This document shows positions 1 through 9,376 of a DNA stretch of 59,622 nt, in pieces. Each line of letters starts with the position of its first letter. Positions within the stretch are counted from its first letter, which is position 1. A program made the translations under genes and the position numbers. Source of the DNA: UBA3792 sp045114775 (GTDB lineage: Bacteria > Bacillota > Clostridia > Christensenellales > CAG-138); assembly GCA_045114775.1 (NCBI GenBank), contig JBGULC010000024.1, positions 1 through 59,622 of the forward strand, given 5' to 3'. The notes under the pieces were generated by a model. The model did not search any database, was not told the origin of the DNA, and saw nothing but the letters and a program-made list of their open reading frames with translations.

Positions 1-1475
1 ACCACGCCCGCGCTCTTGCCGCGCAGCAGCTTCATAAACAGCATGAGCAGCGCAAGCACGAGCGTGTACAGCAGCATCAGGAGGAAAATCGTTGCGGCGC
101 ACTGATACGGGCGCGACATTTCAAGCGTCTTGACAAGCGCAGGCAGCGCAACCGCTTTGCCCGCGCCGGAGTAGCCGAGGATCGCCGCCGTTTCCGACCA
201 CATATTGCCGACGAAGCTGTTTTGCATGCAGATCAGCGTTGTCGCGATCAGAATGAACACCATATAGATGAGCGTCGCAAGGACGAGATACACAAGCTGT
301 CCCCACGCCCATGTGCTGCGCTTCATGCGGACGAGATAATACGGCACGCCCGCGCCTAAAAACGGAATATCCGCAAAGAGCAGAACGAGCAGCAGAGAGA
401 TCAAAAGCACGGAGTTTGCGTCGCCGAAGGTCCATACGAACGGCTCGAACGCCTGCATTGCCGTGCCCATGTCATAGGCGAAGCTCGCCGCCTTATCGGA
501 CAACAGGAAGCACAGAATGAACGCAAGCGCAAACGTCAGCACGATGCGCACATTGCCGCGCCACATGCGGAAGTTGTATCGCACGACCGCCCATACCTGC
601 GACAGCGTATAAAGAACGGGATTCTGCTGTTTCACCGCTTTTGGCTTTGCCTGTGAAATGCGCTTTTCAAGCAGCTTTTGCGAGAAGTTCTGCGCCCCGT
701 AATGGTGCTTCTGCCGCTTGTCGTCACGAAGTTCGGTCTGCACGGTCATGTAAAAGACAAGCTGCAGGATCAGCGTAAGCATGAAAAGCGTCAGCGCCGC
801 GCTCTTGCCCTCCAAAGGCCACGCGCCCTGCATGGTCAGATAGTTTTTCGGGTTCAGCATGAAGGTGGAGCGAAAATAGCGCTCCTGCAGGATGATCAAA
901 ACATAATAGAAGATGAACGGCGCGGCATACGCAAGGTACACGTTCTGCGTGAGCGAGGAGCACAAAAGTCCTACGCTTGCCCACATCGCGCCGGACAGGA
1001 AGAACAGGAAACAGCGCAGGACGATGTCCGGAATCTTTGATTCCACTGCGTATTCGCCGTACACCTCCATCGGCGAGAACACGAGCATGAAAATGCCGAG
1101 CGCCGTGAGGATGCCGAGCACCAGTGCAAGCCCGCCCGAGACTGCCGCGCCGATCCCCTTGCCGAGGATGTAGCGCTGCACGGTCGTGCGGGTGAGATAC
1201 GGTTTCAGGTAACCGGATTTCACGTCGTCGGTAAATGCGGTCGTATAGGGGATGGCCGCGAGGATCGGCACGGCGAACAGGATGATGTCGCTCGATAGTG
1301 CGTTCAACAAAAGTTCACGGTGATAGCCATACAGTACATGGACTTTCTCCATGCGAAACACGGAAAGCGCGTCCGAAAACGCGCCGATGATTAGGCACAG
1401 CACCATGCCGCCATACGCGATCAGAAACGGCCTTGAAAAGACCGCCCGTTTGATGTCACCTATAATCTGAATCAA
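1..1475 (-). CDS. ABC-2-type membrane permease, 3' part missing
   Basis: An open reading frame runs off the left edge after about 491 codons. I read it from a TTG at 1475, because AAAGGA lies 7 bases upstream and an ATG start in this frame would be far inside. The protein has two similar halves, each with about six hydrophobic helices (residues about 15-245 and 300-490), separated by a charged Lys/Gln-rich linker. This resembles two fused ABC-2 permease domains. No ATPase is visible; it may lie beyond the edge. The gene follows the lipoprotein at 1541 by 65 bases on the same strand, so it is probably the last visible gene of that operon. The family assignment rests on topology only. Confidence 0.6.
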   Translation of the reverse strand, partial: MIQIIGDIKRAVFSRPFLIAYGGMVLCLIIGAFSDALSVFRMEKVHVLYGYHRELLLNALSSDIILFAVPILAAIPYTTAFTDDVKSGYLKPYLTRTTVQRYILGKGIGAAVSGGLALVLGILTALGIFMLVFSPMEVYGEYAVESKIPDIVLRCFLFFLSGAMWASVGLLCSSLTQNVYLAYAAPFIFYYVLIILQERYFRSTFMLNPKNYLTMQGAWPLEGKSAALTLFMLTLILQLVFYMTVQTELRDDKRQKHHYGAQNFSQKLLEKRISQAKPKAVKQQNPVLYTLSQVWAVVRYNFRMWRGNVRIVLTFALAFILCFLLSDKAASFAYDMGTAMQAFEPFVWTFGDANSVLLISLLLVLLFADIPFLGAGVPYYLVRMKRSTWAWGQLVYLVLATLIYMVFILIATTLICMQNSFVGNMWSETAAILGYSGAGKAVALPALVKTLEMSRPYQCAATIFLLMLLYTLVLALLMLFMKLLRGKSAGV

Positions 1476-1540
1476 TCGCTAATCCTTTCATTTACTAAGT
1501 ATCATCCGGAAATACTAACGCATATATTATATTTTTTCTC

Positions 1541-2953
1541 CTATTTATGATCGGCGTCTGTCTGGATAAACTCGCCAGTTACCGCATTGATCATAAAATC
1601 CGAATACTGCACAAGCCCGGTTTTTGTCTCCGAGCGAACTGTTACAAGCCATGCAGGAATGCTGCTTCCTATATCCTCTTCATTCTTTGTCCTGATGACA
1701 CAGTAGCCGAGCGAAATGTCTGTTACTTCTGCCGCCTTCAATTTGTCAGCCGACCAGGAAAATTCGGAACGCAGCCGACCTTCCAGCACGGTCCATATCT
1801 TTTCAAAGGGAAGAAGTTCAATGTTGTCGTTACGCACCTGCATCAGTTCGGATCGACCCTGCCATTGCACATACCAAATGCCCTGACTGTCTACATACAT
1901 GGAAATTCTCTCTTGCGGCCACTGTCTGTTATATTGCTGTGCTGGTGTCAAAGAATCATACTGCTGTGCAAAACATGGCATACCATCAATGGATTTTCGA
2001 TATACAAGGAACCATCCTTGCGACAACTCTTCATAGGTATATCCGTTCAAATGTACAGCTTTCTGCGTTTCCGCAGGAGAAAGCACCATGTCCGTTGCTC
2101 CCAGCGCTTTCATGAGTTGCTCTGCCTTCTTCTCCGCTTCTGCACGGGTCAGGGAGACGTTTTGCAGAATTCGACCGGGTCTTGCACCGATATGGTCACC
2201 CGCATAAACAAGGTCTTCTGTCACTATGAATATGTTTGTTTCATTCAGAACGAATCCGTTGCCATCCTCCAAAGGAATGAAGTTAAACCATGATTGCAGT
2301 GCTTCATCATAAAAGTGACAGTAATTCGTTTCTTCCTTTCCCGCAAGAAACGCATCCCAATTATACTGTTCCGTTTCCGGATCATTCTCCGTGAGCTCTA
2401 TTTCCTCCACAAGCATTTCCTCAATCGAGGGAAAGCCCTCAGTTCGAAAATCTCGGTTGACGGATTGTGCGTGGGCATCGTCTTTTACAAATGCCAGCAT
2501 TTTTAACAATTCTGTTTTTGCCGGCATGTAGGCATTACTGAATACTTGCCCGTTTTCCGCAAAGTATAGACAGACTGAACGCATTTCTTCCTTGCTGAAG
2601 GGAAGCTGCCTAACTCGATAGACAGGAAATGTCAATGTATCCGGAACCTGAATGAATACATCAATGGAGATATTCGGTGCATTGTCTCCTAAGGGGATCG
2701 TTTTATGAATCTCCTCAGGAATGCCATATTGAGTCTGTATGGATACAAACGACTGCGATCCGTCTGCATTCTCGGCATCGGATGTTCCTATCGGGATCGG
2801 TTTTGCAGATGCGTCTATAATCTTATCCAAACGGTCATCGCTTCGATTGACGATGATCTCTTGATGCGGCGTCGGTTGACAGGATAAAAACAACAAAAAA
2901 ACGCAAAGCAGTAAAACCCAAATATAAGAATGTTTAGGGCATCTTTTTTTCAT
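1541..2953 (-). CDS. Lipoprotein of the CQPTP paralog family (DUF6034-like)
   Basis: This 470-residue protein starts at ATG 2953 behind AGGAGG; the frame stays open 10 codons further upstream without a ribosome site. A type II signal peptide ends in the lipobox LFLSC, and the mature protein begins CQPTP followed by a Val-Asn-Arg motif. The same arrangement occurs in the products at 3634, 5051, 6547 and 27038. The centre has an amphipathic helix (TRAEAEKKAEQL), and the C-terminus has a PxWL stretch followed by an INAVTGE stretch, which resembles PepSY-type folds. This copy is more AT-rich than its paralogs. The DUF6034 name is from memory and the function is unknown. Confidence 0.8.
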   Translation of the reverse strand: MKKRCPKHSYIWVLLLCVFLLFLSCQPTPHQEIIVNRSDDRLDKIIDASAKPIPIGTSDAENADGSQSFVSIQTQYGIPEEIHKTIPLGDNAPNISIDVFIQVPDTLTFPVYRVRQLPFSKEEMRSVCLYFAENGQVFSNAYMPAKTELLKMLAFVKDDAHAQSVNRDFRTEGFPSIEEMLVEEIELTENDPETEQYNWDAFLAGKEETNYCHFYDEALQSWFNFIPLEDGNGFVLNETNIFIVTEDLVYAGDHIGARPGRILQNVSLTRAEAEKKAEQLMKALGATDMVLSPAETQKAVHLNGYTYEELSQGWFLVYRKSIDGMPCFAQQYDSLTPAQQYNRQWPQERISMYVDSQGIWYVQWQGRSELMQVRNDNIELLPFEKIWTVLEGRLRSEFSWSADKLKAAEVTDISLGYCVIRTKNEEDIGSSIPAWLVTVRSETKTGLVQYSDFMINAVTGEFIQTDADHK

Positions 2954-2983
2954 CACAAACCTCCTACATATATGAAAGAACAT

Positions 2984-3009
2984 AGAAGAATGGCTGAAAC
3001 CATTCTTCT
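2984..3009 (-). terminator. Hairpin after the small secreted protein
   Basis: A perfect 10-bp inverted repeat (AGAAGAATGG and its complement, 6-base loop) lies just past the stop of the gene ending at 3022. On the minus strand the following tract is T-rich but interrupted, so termination may be partial and allow read-through to the next lipoprotein. Confidence 0.5.
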
Positions 3010-3021
3010 GCTTTTTCTATG

Positions 3022-3444
3022 TTAACTATGATATGCAGTATATTCTCCTTGAATTGGCATATTGATAATACCATTATCATATGGATTATAAACCGTCAGT
3101 CCAATTTTCTTTGTCGTTTTAGCTGTTGTAAATTGACACGTAGTAGTCGGTTCCATCGATGGGATTTTTGTTTTTACTGTGTGCAGATACACTCCACCAG
3201 CGCAAAACTGATATTGATACGATGCGGGATGGGATGTCTCAGGCAAAGAACAACTTATGACTGTGTCAACTGCCTTAGTCCAAGTATATGCATACCGAAC
3301 AGTTTTCTCGAATGTATAGTAATGATATAGTGTTCCTGCGCTGTAACTTCTCATATCAATCGGAGCATCGGCATAGGAGACCCCGATTGAACATACCAAT
3401 ATTACTATGCATAAAATATAGTTGAGAACATATCTTTTTTTCAT
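3022..3444 (-). CDS. Small secreted protein, unknown
   Basis: The product has 140 residues with a clear Sec signal peptide (positively charged MKKR start, hydrophobic core, probable cleavage near SYA-DA at residue 25). No lipobox cysteine is present at the cleavage site. The start at 3444 has AAGGAGAT seven bases upstream. The mature part is rich in Tyr, Thr and Ser and looks like a small beta-rich domain; I do not recognise a family. It sits between two CQPTP lipoproteins in the same orientation and shares the low GC content of the gene at 1541, so this pair may have been acquired together. A 189-base gap separates it from the gene upstream. Confidence 0.7.
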   Translation of the reverse strand: MKKRYVLNYILCIVILVCSIGVSYADAPIDMRSYSAGTLYHYYTFEKTVRYAYTWTKAVDTVISCSLPETSHPASYQYQFCAGGVYLHTVKTKIPSMEPTTTCQFTTAKTTKKIGLTVYNPYDNGIINMPIQGEYTAYHS

Positions 3445-3633
3445 TATTATATCTCCTTTTCAATAATAATAGCAATTCTTCTCATTTGTGCTAGATGGTT
3501 TGCCTGTTGTACAATGTTTCCAAAATGCTAATGAGTACTCATTTCTGACCATAACAGAAAGAAAGTATGGTATTCTTTTGATAAGTTCAGCACCCTTGGC
3601 ATTATATTACATTCGACAGGAAGCGATTGCACA

Positions 3634-5040
3634 TTATTCCAAGGTGACCCGGCTGCCGTCGATCGCGCTGACGGCGAGCAGCATCGGCGGGGTCGATTGG
3701 CGGTATTTTTCGGTGAACGGTATCGTGAGGGTATCGAAATCCGGCCAGTAGAAGTCGAATGCCATCAGCCAGATCGGGGCAAGCACCGTTTTTCCGTTGC
3801 TCAACCGCTGCGGAGCGACCGTCAGGATCATCTTTGTCATACAATAATGCGTTGCGGAAAAGCCGTCCACATGCCCGATCCCCGCGAGCAAAAGTCGCCG
3901 GACGTCCTTCTGCACCTGTTCAAACGGAAGCAGCTGCACGTTTTCGTTCAGACATTCCTCCACGGAATACGGATTCTCCCATAGGAAGAATTGGACGCCG
4001 TTCTCGGTCACGTATACCTCGATTTGTTCCGTTTTCAGCTTCGCCGAATATGCGGAATCCTCGTCAAACCGAAGGAAGCCGCCGTCGTCAATCGGTGCTG
4101 GATGGAAATACGACGCATATGAATTCGTGCGCACAAAGTAGACTATGTATCCTTCGTTCAGCACGGACAAATCGATGCCATTGAACATGCGGCAAGGCTC
4201 TGAATACGCAGGATTCACGCCTTCGATGCCGACCGTCTCAAGAAATGCTTCCGCTTGCTTCACCGCGTTTTCCTGCGAAATCTTCGGACGGTACGTCACG
4301 CTTCTGTCTGCATCCCACAATTCATTCACTTCCCAATGAAGCGGCTGAATAATGCCGTAAAAATTACGGCTCAGCTCAATTCTGTTTGCATTGTATGATG
4401 CCTGTGCTTCGGTGCCGTCGTTCAGCAACAGAATACCGGTCGGAAGATCCAAATTGACATCGGTATATTCCTTATGCGGCGCGTTTTGCATATTTCTGCG
4501 CGCGCTGTCGATCGCGTTCTGCTGCTGATTCCACGAAACATATTTGACCGTTCCGTCCGAGGAACGCTTTTCCGCACCGCGTACCGACGCCGCAAGCTCT
4601 GCTTCGTAATCCTCATAGGCATAGCCTTGCTGCGTTCGCACCTTGACCGCGTCGGGAATCAGCGCCGAAAAGATCGTGCGATACTGCTCCTTGCTGATCG
4701 AATGCTGCTCAATGCGGTAAACGGGGAAGGTCGTCTGGTTTGCGGTGATGACGTCCGCGTCGATCTTGATCTTCATGTTGTCGTTGCCGAGCATATCGTC
4801 CCAATGCGAAACCGTCAGAGACTGTCCCTCGCCGTTGACCAGAAATGGCATAAGGGCAGGATCGACCACATTGGTACTTTCGGGTAGCGCGACCGTTTGA
4901 TTTTCTTCCGGAACCGGGGTTGCCTCGATCTGCTCCTCGATCTTGTGATCGCCGCGGTTGACAACGTATTCCTCCTCCGGCGTGGGAACGCAGGCGCAGA
5001 GGAAGATCATGGCAAACAATAGGGCAAGTATCCGTTTCAT
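3634..5040 (-). CDS. Lipoprotein of the CQPTP paralog family (DUF6034-like)
   Basis: The product has 468 residues, starting at ATG 5040 behind GAGGAGG. The signal peptide ends in a lipobox around FLCAC, giving mature CVPTPEEEYVVNRGD. An amphipathic SQENAVKQAEAFLETVG helix lies at mid-protein. The C-terminus carries PIWLM and a VSAIDGS motif, both aligned in order with the neighbouring paralogs. It is 10 bases downstream of the gene ending at 5051, so the two are almost certainly cotranscribed. The role is unknown; a surface-anchored PepSY-like protein is the best structural guess. Confidence 0.85.
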   Translation of the reverse strand: MKRILALLFAMIFLCACVPTPEEEYVVNRGDHKIEEQIEATPVPEENQTVALPESTNVVDPALMPFLVNGEGQSLTVSHWDDMLGNDNMKIKIDADVITANQTTFPVYRIEQHSISKEQYRTIFSALIPDAVKVRTQQGYAYEDYEAELAASVRGAEKRSSDGTVKYVSWNQQQNAIDSARRNMQNAPHKEYTDVNLDLPTGILLLNDGTEAQASYNANRIELSRNFYGIIQPLHWEVNELWDADRSVTYRPKISQENAVKQAEAFLETVGIEGVNPAYSEPCRMFNGIDLSVLNEGYIVYFVRTNSYASYFHPAPIDDGGFLRFDEDSAYSAKLKTEQIEVYVTENGVQFFLWENPYSVEECLNENVQLLPFEQVQKDVRRLLLAGIGHVDGFSATHYCMTKMILTVAPQRLSNGKTVLAPIWLMAFDFYWPDFDTLTIPFTEKYRQSTPPMLLAVSAIDGSRVTLE

Positions 5041-5050
5041 GCGAACCTCC

Positions 5051-6535
5051 TCAATATCCCTTCATCGGATCGATGATGCTGCCGTCGATGGCATTGATGA
5101 TCAACAGCGGGTTCAGGTTGTCATAAACAAAACCGTCGCCGTATTCGCCTTTATGTGCTTCCGCATTTTGCTGATGACCGGTAAAGAACCATGCCGGTAC
5201 CAAAAGCCCGTGTTCCAAATCGTTCTTTTCGCGGATGCGGAACAGACCAAGCTGTACATAATCCAAAGTCAGCGTCGCACCGTTTGCTTCGTCATACGCA
5301 AACATCCGGTTGATCTGCAGCTCGAAGATTTTTTGAATTTCCTCATAAGAAAGCAGCGTCGTCGATTCTGCAATTACGTCCGTCACCTTCAGCGGCGCAA
5401 GCCAGACGAGCGAGATTAGGTTGCCGTTGCCATCCACCGCCGCCATCAGTGTTTCATAATCCCATTGGCGCACGTACTCATCTTCAGAAACATCAGAAGC
5501 ATTGCCAGCGCAGTATACACCTGTCGCGCCGTATCGGATCGGCGACAGGTGGATGAGATATGCCCACCGTGTTTGCGTATTGATGCCTTTGGTGTCGCCG
5601 TCGGTCTGTGCGTTATTCGACCAATACACATCCGAAGCGGCAAAGGGCTCAAACCCATCGAGATAGGACTGTGCGATTCGGATCGCGTCGTTCGGCGTGA
5701 TGTTTGCGCCTTCGTGAGACTTGTCGTAGTCCGATGGATCAATGCGCTCGGTTCCGGGTTTGCTGGCAAAGTCAAACGACCAAATCGAAGTGCTTTCACG
5801 AATGTCACGTTGTGCGATCTGAAACTCGACCGGGCGATCGCATTCGTTTGCCCACACGATTGCGTAATCGAAGAATCCGGAAACCGATTCGCTGTTCACG
5901 ATCATCATGAGATTGGAATTGTGTTCAAAGTCCCTGCTGTACACAGGCGCAGTCCCCGACCAGCGCAAAAGCGCCGGGAGCGTATCATCGGTCATTTCGT
6001 TGTACTGCTTTTGATACTGTGCGAGCGTTTCCTTGCGATGCTCCATCATCTCCTGCCATTCCTCTTCGGTACCGAAATCCGCCATATATGCCGCCTTGTC
6101 CTCCGGCGTCGGCTCCTGCATCAGCTCGCGGATCATTCTTTCCAACGCTTCCCGCGTCGGTCGGTATTCGTAAATGTTAAGATCGTCGCTCTTCAAAAGC
6201 CGCTTTACGATTGTCAGACGTTCTGTGTCGGACAGATACCGATGCTCTACACGCAACATCGGAAACGTACCGGAAGTCAGTACTTCCAACGGTGCGTCGC
6301 CTATGACATGCACGTTCTGCGCCGTCGTATAAAAGTCACAGGCAAACCGTTTCGGGAACTGCTCTTTAACCGGCGGCAGCGTTACCCCGGCATTTTGCTG
6401 TTCCTGCTGCTCGGCCTTTACCGTGTCAATCAGAACATTCGTGTCTTTCTGCTTGACGGCGTCGACCTCCGGCGTGGGCTGACAGGCGCAGAGTATAGCG
6501 GTGCAAAGAAGACAAATAATGATGATTCGTTTCAT
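5051..6535 (-). CDS. Lipoprotein of the CQPTP paralog family (DUF6034-like)
   Basis: I start this 494-residue protein at ATG 6535, preceded by AAAGGTGA; a TTG five codons upstream overlaps the stop of the previous gene and lacks a ribosome site of its own. The lipobox is ILCAC and the mature protein begins CQPTPEVDAVKQ, a divergent version of the Val-Asn-Arg/Lys motif. An acidic, methionine-rich helical region (around residues 120-180) is longer than in its siblings. The C-terminal PAWFF and INAIDGS motifs are conserved. The stop of the upstream paralog is 11 bases away, consistent with one operon. Confidence 0.85.
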   Translation of the reverse strand: MKRIIIICLLCTAILCACQPTPEVDAVKQKDTNVLIDTVKAEQQEQQNAGVTLPPVKEQFPKRFACDFYTTAQNVHVIGDAPLEVLTSGTFPMLRVEHRYLSDTERLTIVKRLLKSDDLNIYEYRPTREALERMIRELMQEPTPEDKAAYMADFGTEEEWQEMMEHRKETLAQYQKQYNEMTDDTLPALLRWSGTAPVYSRDFEHNSNLMMIVNSESVSGFFDYAIVWANECDRPVEFQIAQRDIRESTSIWSFDFASKPGTERIDPSDYDKSHEGANITPNDAIRIAQSYLDGFEPFAASDVYWSNNAQTDGDTKGINTQTRWAYLIHLSPIRYGATGVYCAGNASDVSEDEYVRQWDYETLMAAVDGNGNLISLVWLAPLKVTDVIAESTTLLSYEEIQKIFELQINRMFAYDEANGATLTLDYVQLGLFRIREKNDLEHGLLVPAWFFTGHQQNAEAHKGEYGDGFVYDNLNPLLIINAIDGSIIDPMKGY

Positions 6536-6546
6536 ATAGTCACCTT

Positions 6547-7938
6547 TCAATATCCCAAAAACTCGTTGAGAATGCTGCCGTCGATCGCGTTGACGGTCAA
6601 GAGAGAATCTTTATATATCTTTCCGCTGCCTCGGTACAGCGTGTCGGCAATTCCTTTTCCCGTGTCGAAGATCGTGTCATACCCGACAAAGTCCCAAACG
6701 GGCAGCAGATAGTACTGGTCGGAATCTCGCTTCGGCACACACCGGTAGGAAAAGAACACATCCGTGACAACGACCGTGTTTTCGGTGCCGTCCAGATAGA
6801 TATTCATAAAAATCTGCTTCTCGAAAATCTGCATGATTTCATCGAATGACAGCAGCGGGACGTTTTCGTTTTCGACGGACAGCACCTCGATCGGGTCGAT
6901 CCATTCCAGAATGATCAATTCTCCGTTACGGATTTCCGCATGAAGTCGCTCACGAAGAGCCGGATAGGAATAGCTGACACCGGCTTTCTGCGCAGCGCTG
7001 TCCGAGCCGAAATAGGTATTCCAGTCGTAAACGGGGATGCCTGCATAAACGGGACGAAGTGTGATCAAAAACGAACCGTCGTCCACGCCCTCGACGCTTC
7101 CGAACCGATCCCGCATCCCTTGATCGGCAGGACGGATCGAGACGATTTCATAATGCTGATTCCCGATCACGTCAAGCGCGTCTTCCAGCAGTTTTCTTGC
7201 GGTGTCGGCGTCAATTGCGGCGCCGTCTCCGCTTGATGTGGCATCCGTGGCGCCGTATTCGATGCAATAGACATCTGCACTCTTGGTATTGATCGATATG
7301 GTTTCACCACGTTCGGTGCACAGATGAATCTGCCCGTCCGACCAGTTCCCGCGCCACAGCTGTTTTGTTCCCGGCTTACCTTCGCGATAGTATGTTGTGA
7401 GACGTTCGATCTGCTCATTATATTCCTTTTCAATGCTCTCGTAATCCGCATTTTCCCCATACGGGTGTGTTGTCAGAACCGCAAGAAGTTGCTTATACTG
7501 TTCTATGACGTTCAAATACCGATCACGCCCCAAAGGATCGGTCTCATAAAATGTCGTTTCGCCGGTCAGCGTTTCCGCGATCCGCTGCTTCTGTTCGGCG
7601 CTCGGGTGATACCGTTCAACAAGCATAACCGGCACCTTGGAAACATTCGGCATGTGAACGGCGGCGTCCATCTCTACATGCAGCGTGCCCCCGTACACGA
7701 GACCGCTTACCGAAAGATGGGCAGTCTCGGGAATATGCAACGCGTCCCGCAGCGTCTCCGCGGTTCCATCGCTGCTATCAATGGCGTAGACTTCCGCCGA
7801 ATCGCCGCTGATGACACTCTCTAAAGCGCCTTCTGCTTTATTGACAACCACGTCTTCTTCCGGCGTGGGTTGACAGGCGCACAAAAGTAACGCTGCGATC
7901 AGCAGCCAAAGCACAGCGGATTTTGAAAGGTGTTTCAT
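6547..7938 (-). CDS. Lipoprotein of the CQPTP paralog family (DUF6034-like), first of the operon
   Basis: The product has 463 residues, starting at ATG 7938 behind GGAGGAAACG; the frame is open 16 codons upstream but without a ribosome site. The lipobox LLCAC gives mature CQPTPEEDVVVNKAEG. The C-terminal PVWDF and VNAIDGS motifs match the paralogs. As the promoter-proximal gene it follows the direct-repeat operator at 8046-8078. Four tandem family members of similar length but low overall identity indicate old duplications kept side by side. Confidence 0.85.
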   Translation of the reverse strand: MKHLSKSAVLWLLIAALLLCACQPTPEEDVVVNKAEGALESVISGDSAEVYAIDSSDGTAETLRDALHIPETAHLSVSGLVYGGTLHVEMDAAVHMPNVSKVPVMLVERYHPSAEQKQRIAETLTGETTFYETDPLGRDRYLNVIEQYKQLLAVLTTHPYGENADYESIEKEYNEQIERLTTYYREGKPGTKQLWRGNWSDGQIHLCTERGETISINTKSADVYCIEYGATDATSSGDGAAIDADTARKLLEDALDVIGNQHYEIVSIRPADQGMRDRFGSVEGVDDGSFLITLRPVYAGIPVYDWNTYFGSDSAAQKAGVSYSYPALRERLHAEIRNGELIILEWIDPIEVLSVENENVPLLSFDEIMQIFEKQIFMNIYLDGTENTVVVTDVFFSYRCVPKRDSDQYYLLPVWDFVGYDTIFDTGKGIADTLYRGSGKIYKDSLLTVNAIDGSILNEFLGY

Positions 7939-8027
7939 GACGTTTCCTCCAGGTTTTTCAAAAACAGATTTGTATTCATAAAACAACCGGTTTGCCTCTT
8001 TTGTCGGCTTTCCCGTTCTGCATCTCC

Positions 8028-8078
8028 ATTATAAAAATGAGATGCAACATACTTGTCACAGAGTTGTCTCAGAGTTGT
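8028..8078 (-). promoter_or_regulatory. Promoter with three 11-bp direct repeats (response-regulator-like operator)
   Basis: On the minus strand a TATAAT box (8033-8028) lacks a good -35 at normal spacing. Instead three units of 11 bp begin with ACAA: ACAACTCTGAG (8078-8068), ACAACTCTGTG (8067-8057) and ACAAGTATGTT (8056-8046). Tandem half-sites with an 11-bp period abutting the -35 position are the usual design for OmpR/PhoB-family activators. A 7-bp inverted repeat (GCATCTC, 8020-8026; GAGATGC, 8039-8045) encloses the -10 box. This would drive the lipoprotein operon. The regulator is not in the window. Confidence 0.55.
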
Positions 8079-8183
8079 AAAACCTTGGATAATAAAATCG
8101 AATTATCGTAAGTTTTGCTCCGTGGGTCTCTGTATCCGATGTCAACAACGGTCTCAAGCGCGAATATGTTGCTGCGCAAACAT

Positions 8184-8220
8184 AAAAAACCGGATCGTTA
8201 TACTGTAAATAACGATCCGG
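8184..8220 (-). terminator. Terminator of the sigma/anti-sigma operon
   Basis: A perfect 12-bp stem (8090-8101 style arms at 8190-8201 and 8209-8220, starting CCGGATCG) with a 7-base loop is followed on the minus strand by six T residues. It lies 22 bases past the stop at 8243 and separates the sigma operon from the lipoprotein promoter. Confidence 0.85.
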
Positions 8221-8242
8221 GAGTGAAATATGTTGCAGTTTT

Positions 8243-9376
8243 CTATGGTTGTTCGATTACCGTCCCGATAAACACGCTGTTTGCGACTCTCAGTAGTTCT
8301 TCTTCGCTGATATTTCCTTCAACGAGGAACGTGTCGGTCTCGTTGGGCCATGTGATCGTAATACGATCACGGCGAACGATCAGCAGACCGGCATAGCCGT
8401 TGATGGTGATCTGCTCGATCCTGTCTGCGTTGCCGATATCGGGTTTTCCGGCTTCTGCATTCGACTGTACAAAGAAGTCCAGAAAATCATGCTCTCTCTG
8501 ATACTGGAACAGCTGTGTCGGTTCTTTTCTCGCATATGTCCGTTCAAAACCGTCCGGCAAATAGCCGAGATCATAGCAGTCTTCCCAAATAATCGGTTGG
8601 AAATCGAAACCGTCCACCTCAACCCCTCCGACTTCTTCCATGTTTTCGGGATCGACTGTGGGATATTTGTCAACAACCGTCACGCCGGTTGCGATCTTCA
8701 GGATCTCTTCCTCGGAAAGGGTGCCGCCTATGCAGAAGATATACTGCTCGTTTGACCATGTAATCTGCGCATAATCATCATACACGAAAAGGATCGCTTC
8801 TTCGCCGTGCATCGTGATATGTTCAACCTTAATCGCGCTTTCGGTGTCAATGTACGAAACGGCTCCTGCTTTCTCGACATAAAAATCAATCCATTCTTCT
8901 TCGCTCTTTTTATTATAGGTTAAACGTTGTCCAAAACCATGCGTCTCCGAAATTAAAACATACCCCTCCGGCACGTAGGTCAATCCGTAGATAACCTCCT
9001 CCGACGGCGGCAGCTCGTCTGTGTTGTCCAGTTCAACCTTCGCATTTGCATGGGTCAGTGTAACAAAGAACTGCGTGATGCGACCGCGGACAGCTTCCGA
9101 ACTCATCATCAGCCCGAACGTGACAAAAATAAATGCGGCAGCTGCGACGATAACCCGCTTTGCCGTCTTGGATAATACAAAACGGCGTTCCTTCTCTTTC
9201 TTTGACGGGCAGTCGGAGAGCTCACGGTCAAGCATTTTTTCAAAGCGGGCGCGCGACAGCTCGGGAACCGCGTCGCCGGGAAAATCCTGCCGCTGTTCCA
9301 CAAGTTTTCTGCTTTCTTCTTCCGCATCGTTTTGCACGATCTTGCGGAATAATGCGTCAATCTGCTTTTCAGACAT
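8243..9376 (-). CDS. Membrane-anchored DUF4367-type protein, probable anti-sigma factor
   Basis: I start at ATG 9376, which overlaps the end of the sigma gene by 8 bases and has GGAGAAGG upstream; this gives 377 residues. Residues 1-80 are cytoplasmic and charged, a single membrane helix follows (about residues 81-103, VIVAAAAFIFVTFGLMM), and the outer part holds two similar domains of about 110 residues. Each has a YVPEGY/YLPDGF turn and ends in an I-T-W-(S/P)-N-E strand followed by SEEE(I/L)LKIA. That is the DUF4367 pattern found in RsiX-like anti-sigma proteins. The overlap with a sigma-70-family gene supports that role; partner specificity is inferred. Confidence 0.8.
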   Translation of the reverse strand: MSEKQIDALFRKIVQNDAEEESRKLVEQRQDFPGDAVPELSRARFEKMLDRELSDCPSKKEKERRFVLSKTAKRVIVAAAAFIFVTFGLMMSSEAVRGRITQFFVTLTHANAKVELDNTDELPPSEEVIYGLTYVPEGYVLISETHGFGQRLTYNKKSEEEWIDFYVEKAGAVSYIDTESAIKVEHITMHGEEAILFVYDDYAQITWSNEQYIFCIGGTLSEEEILKIATGVTVVDKYPTVDPENMEEVGGVEVDGFDFQPIIWEDCYDLGYLPDGFERTYARKEPTQLFQYQREHDFLDFFVQSNAEAGKPDIGNADRIEQITINGYAGLLIVRRDRITITWPNETDTFLVEGNISEEELLRVANSVFIGTVIEQP

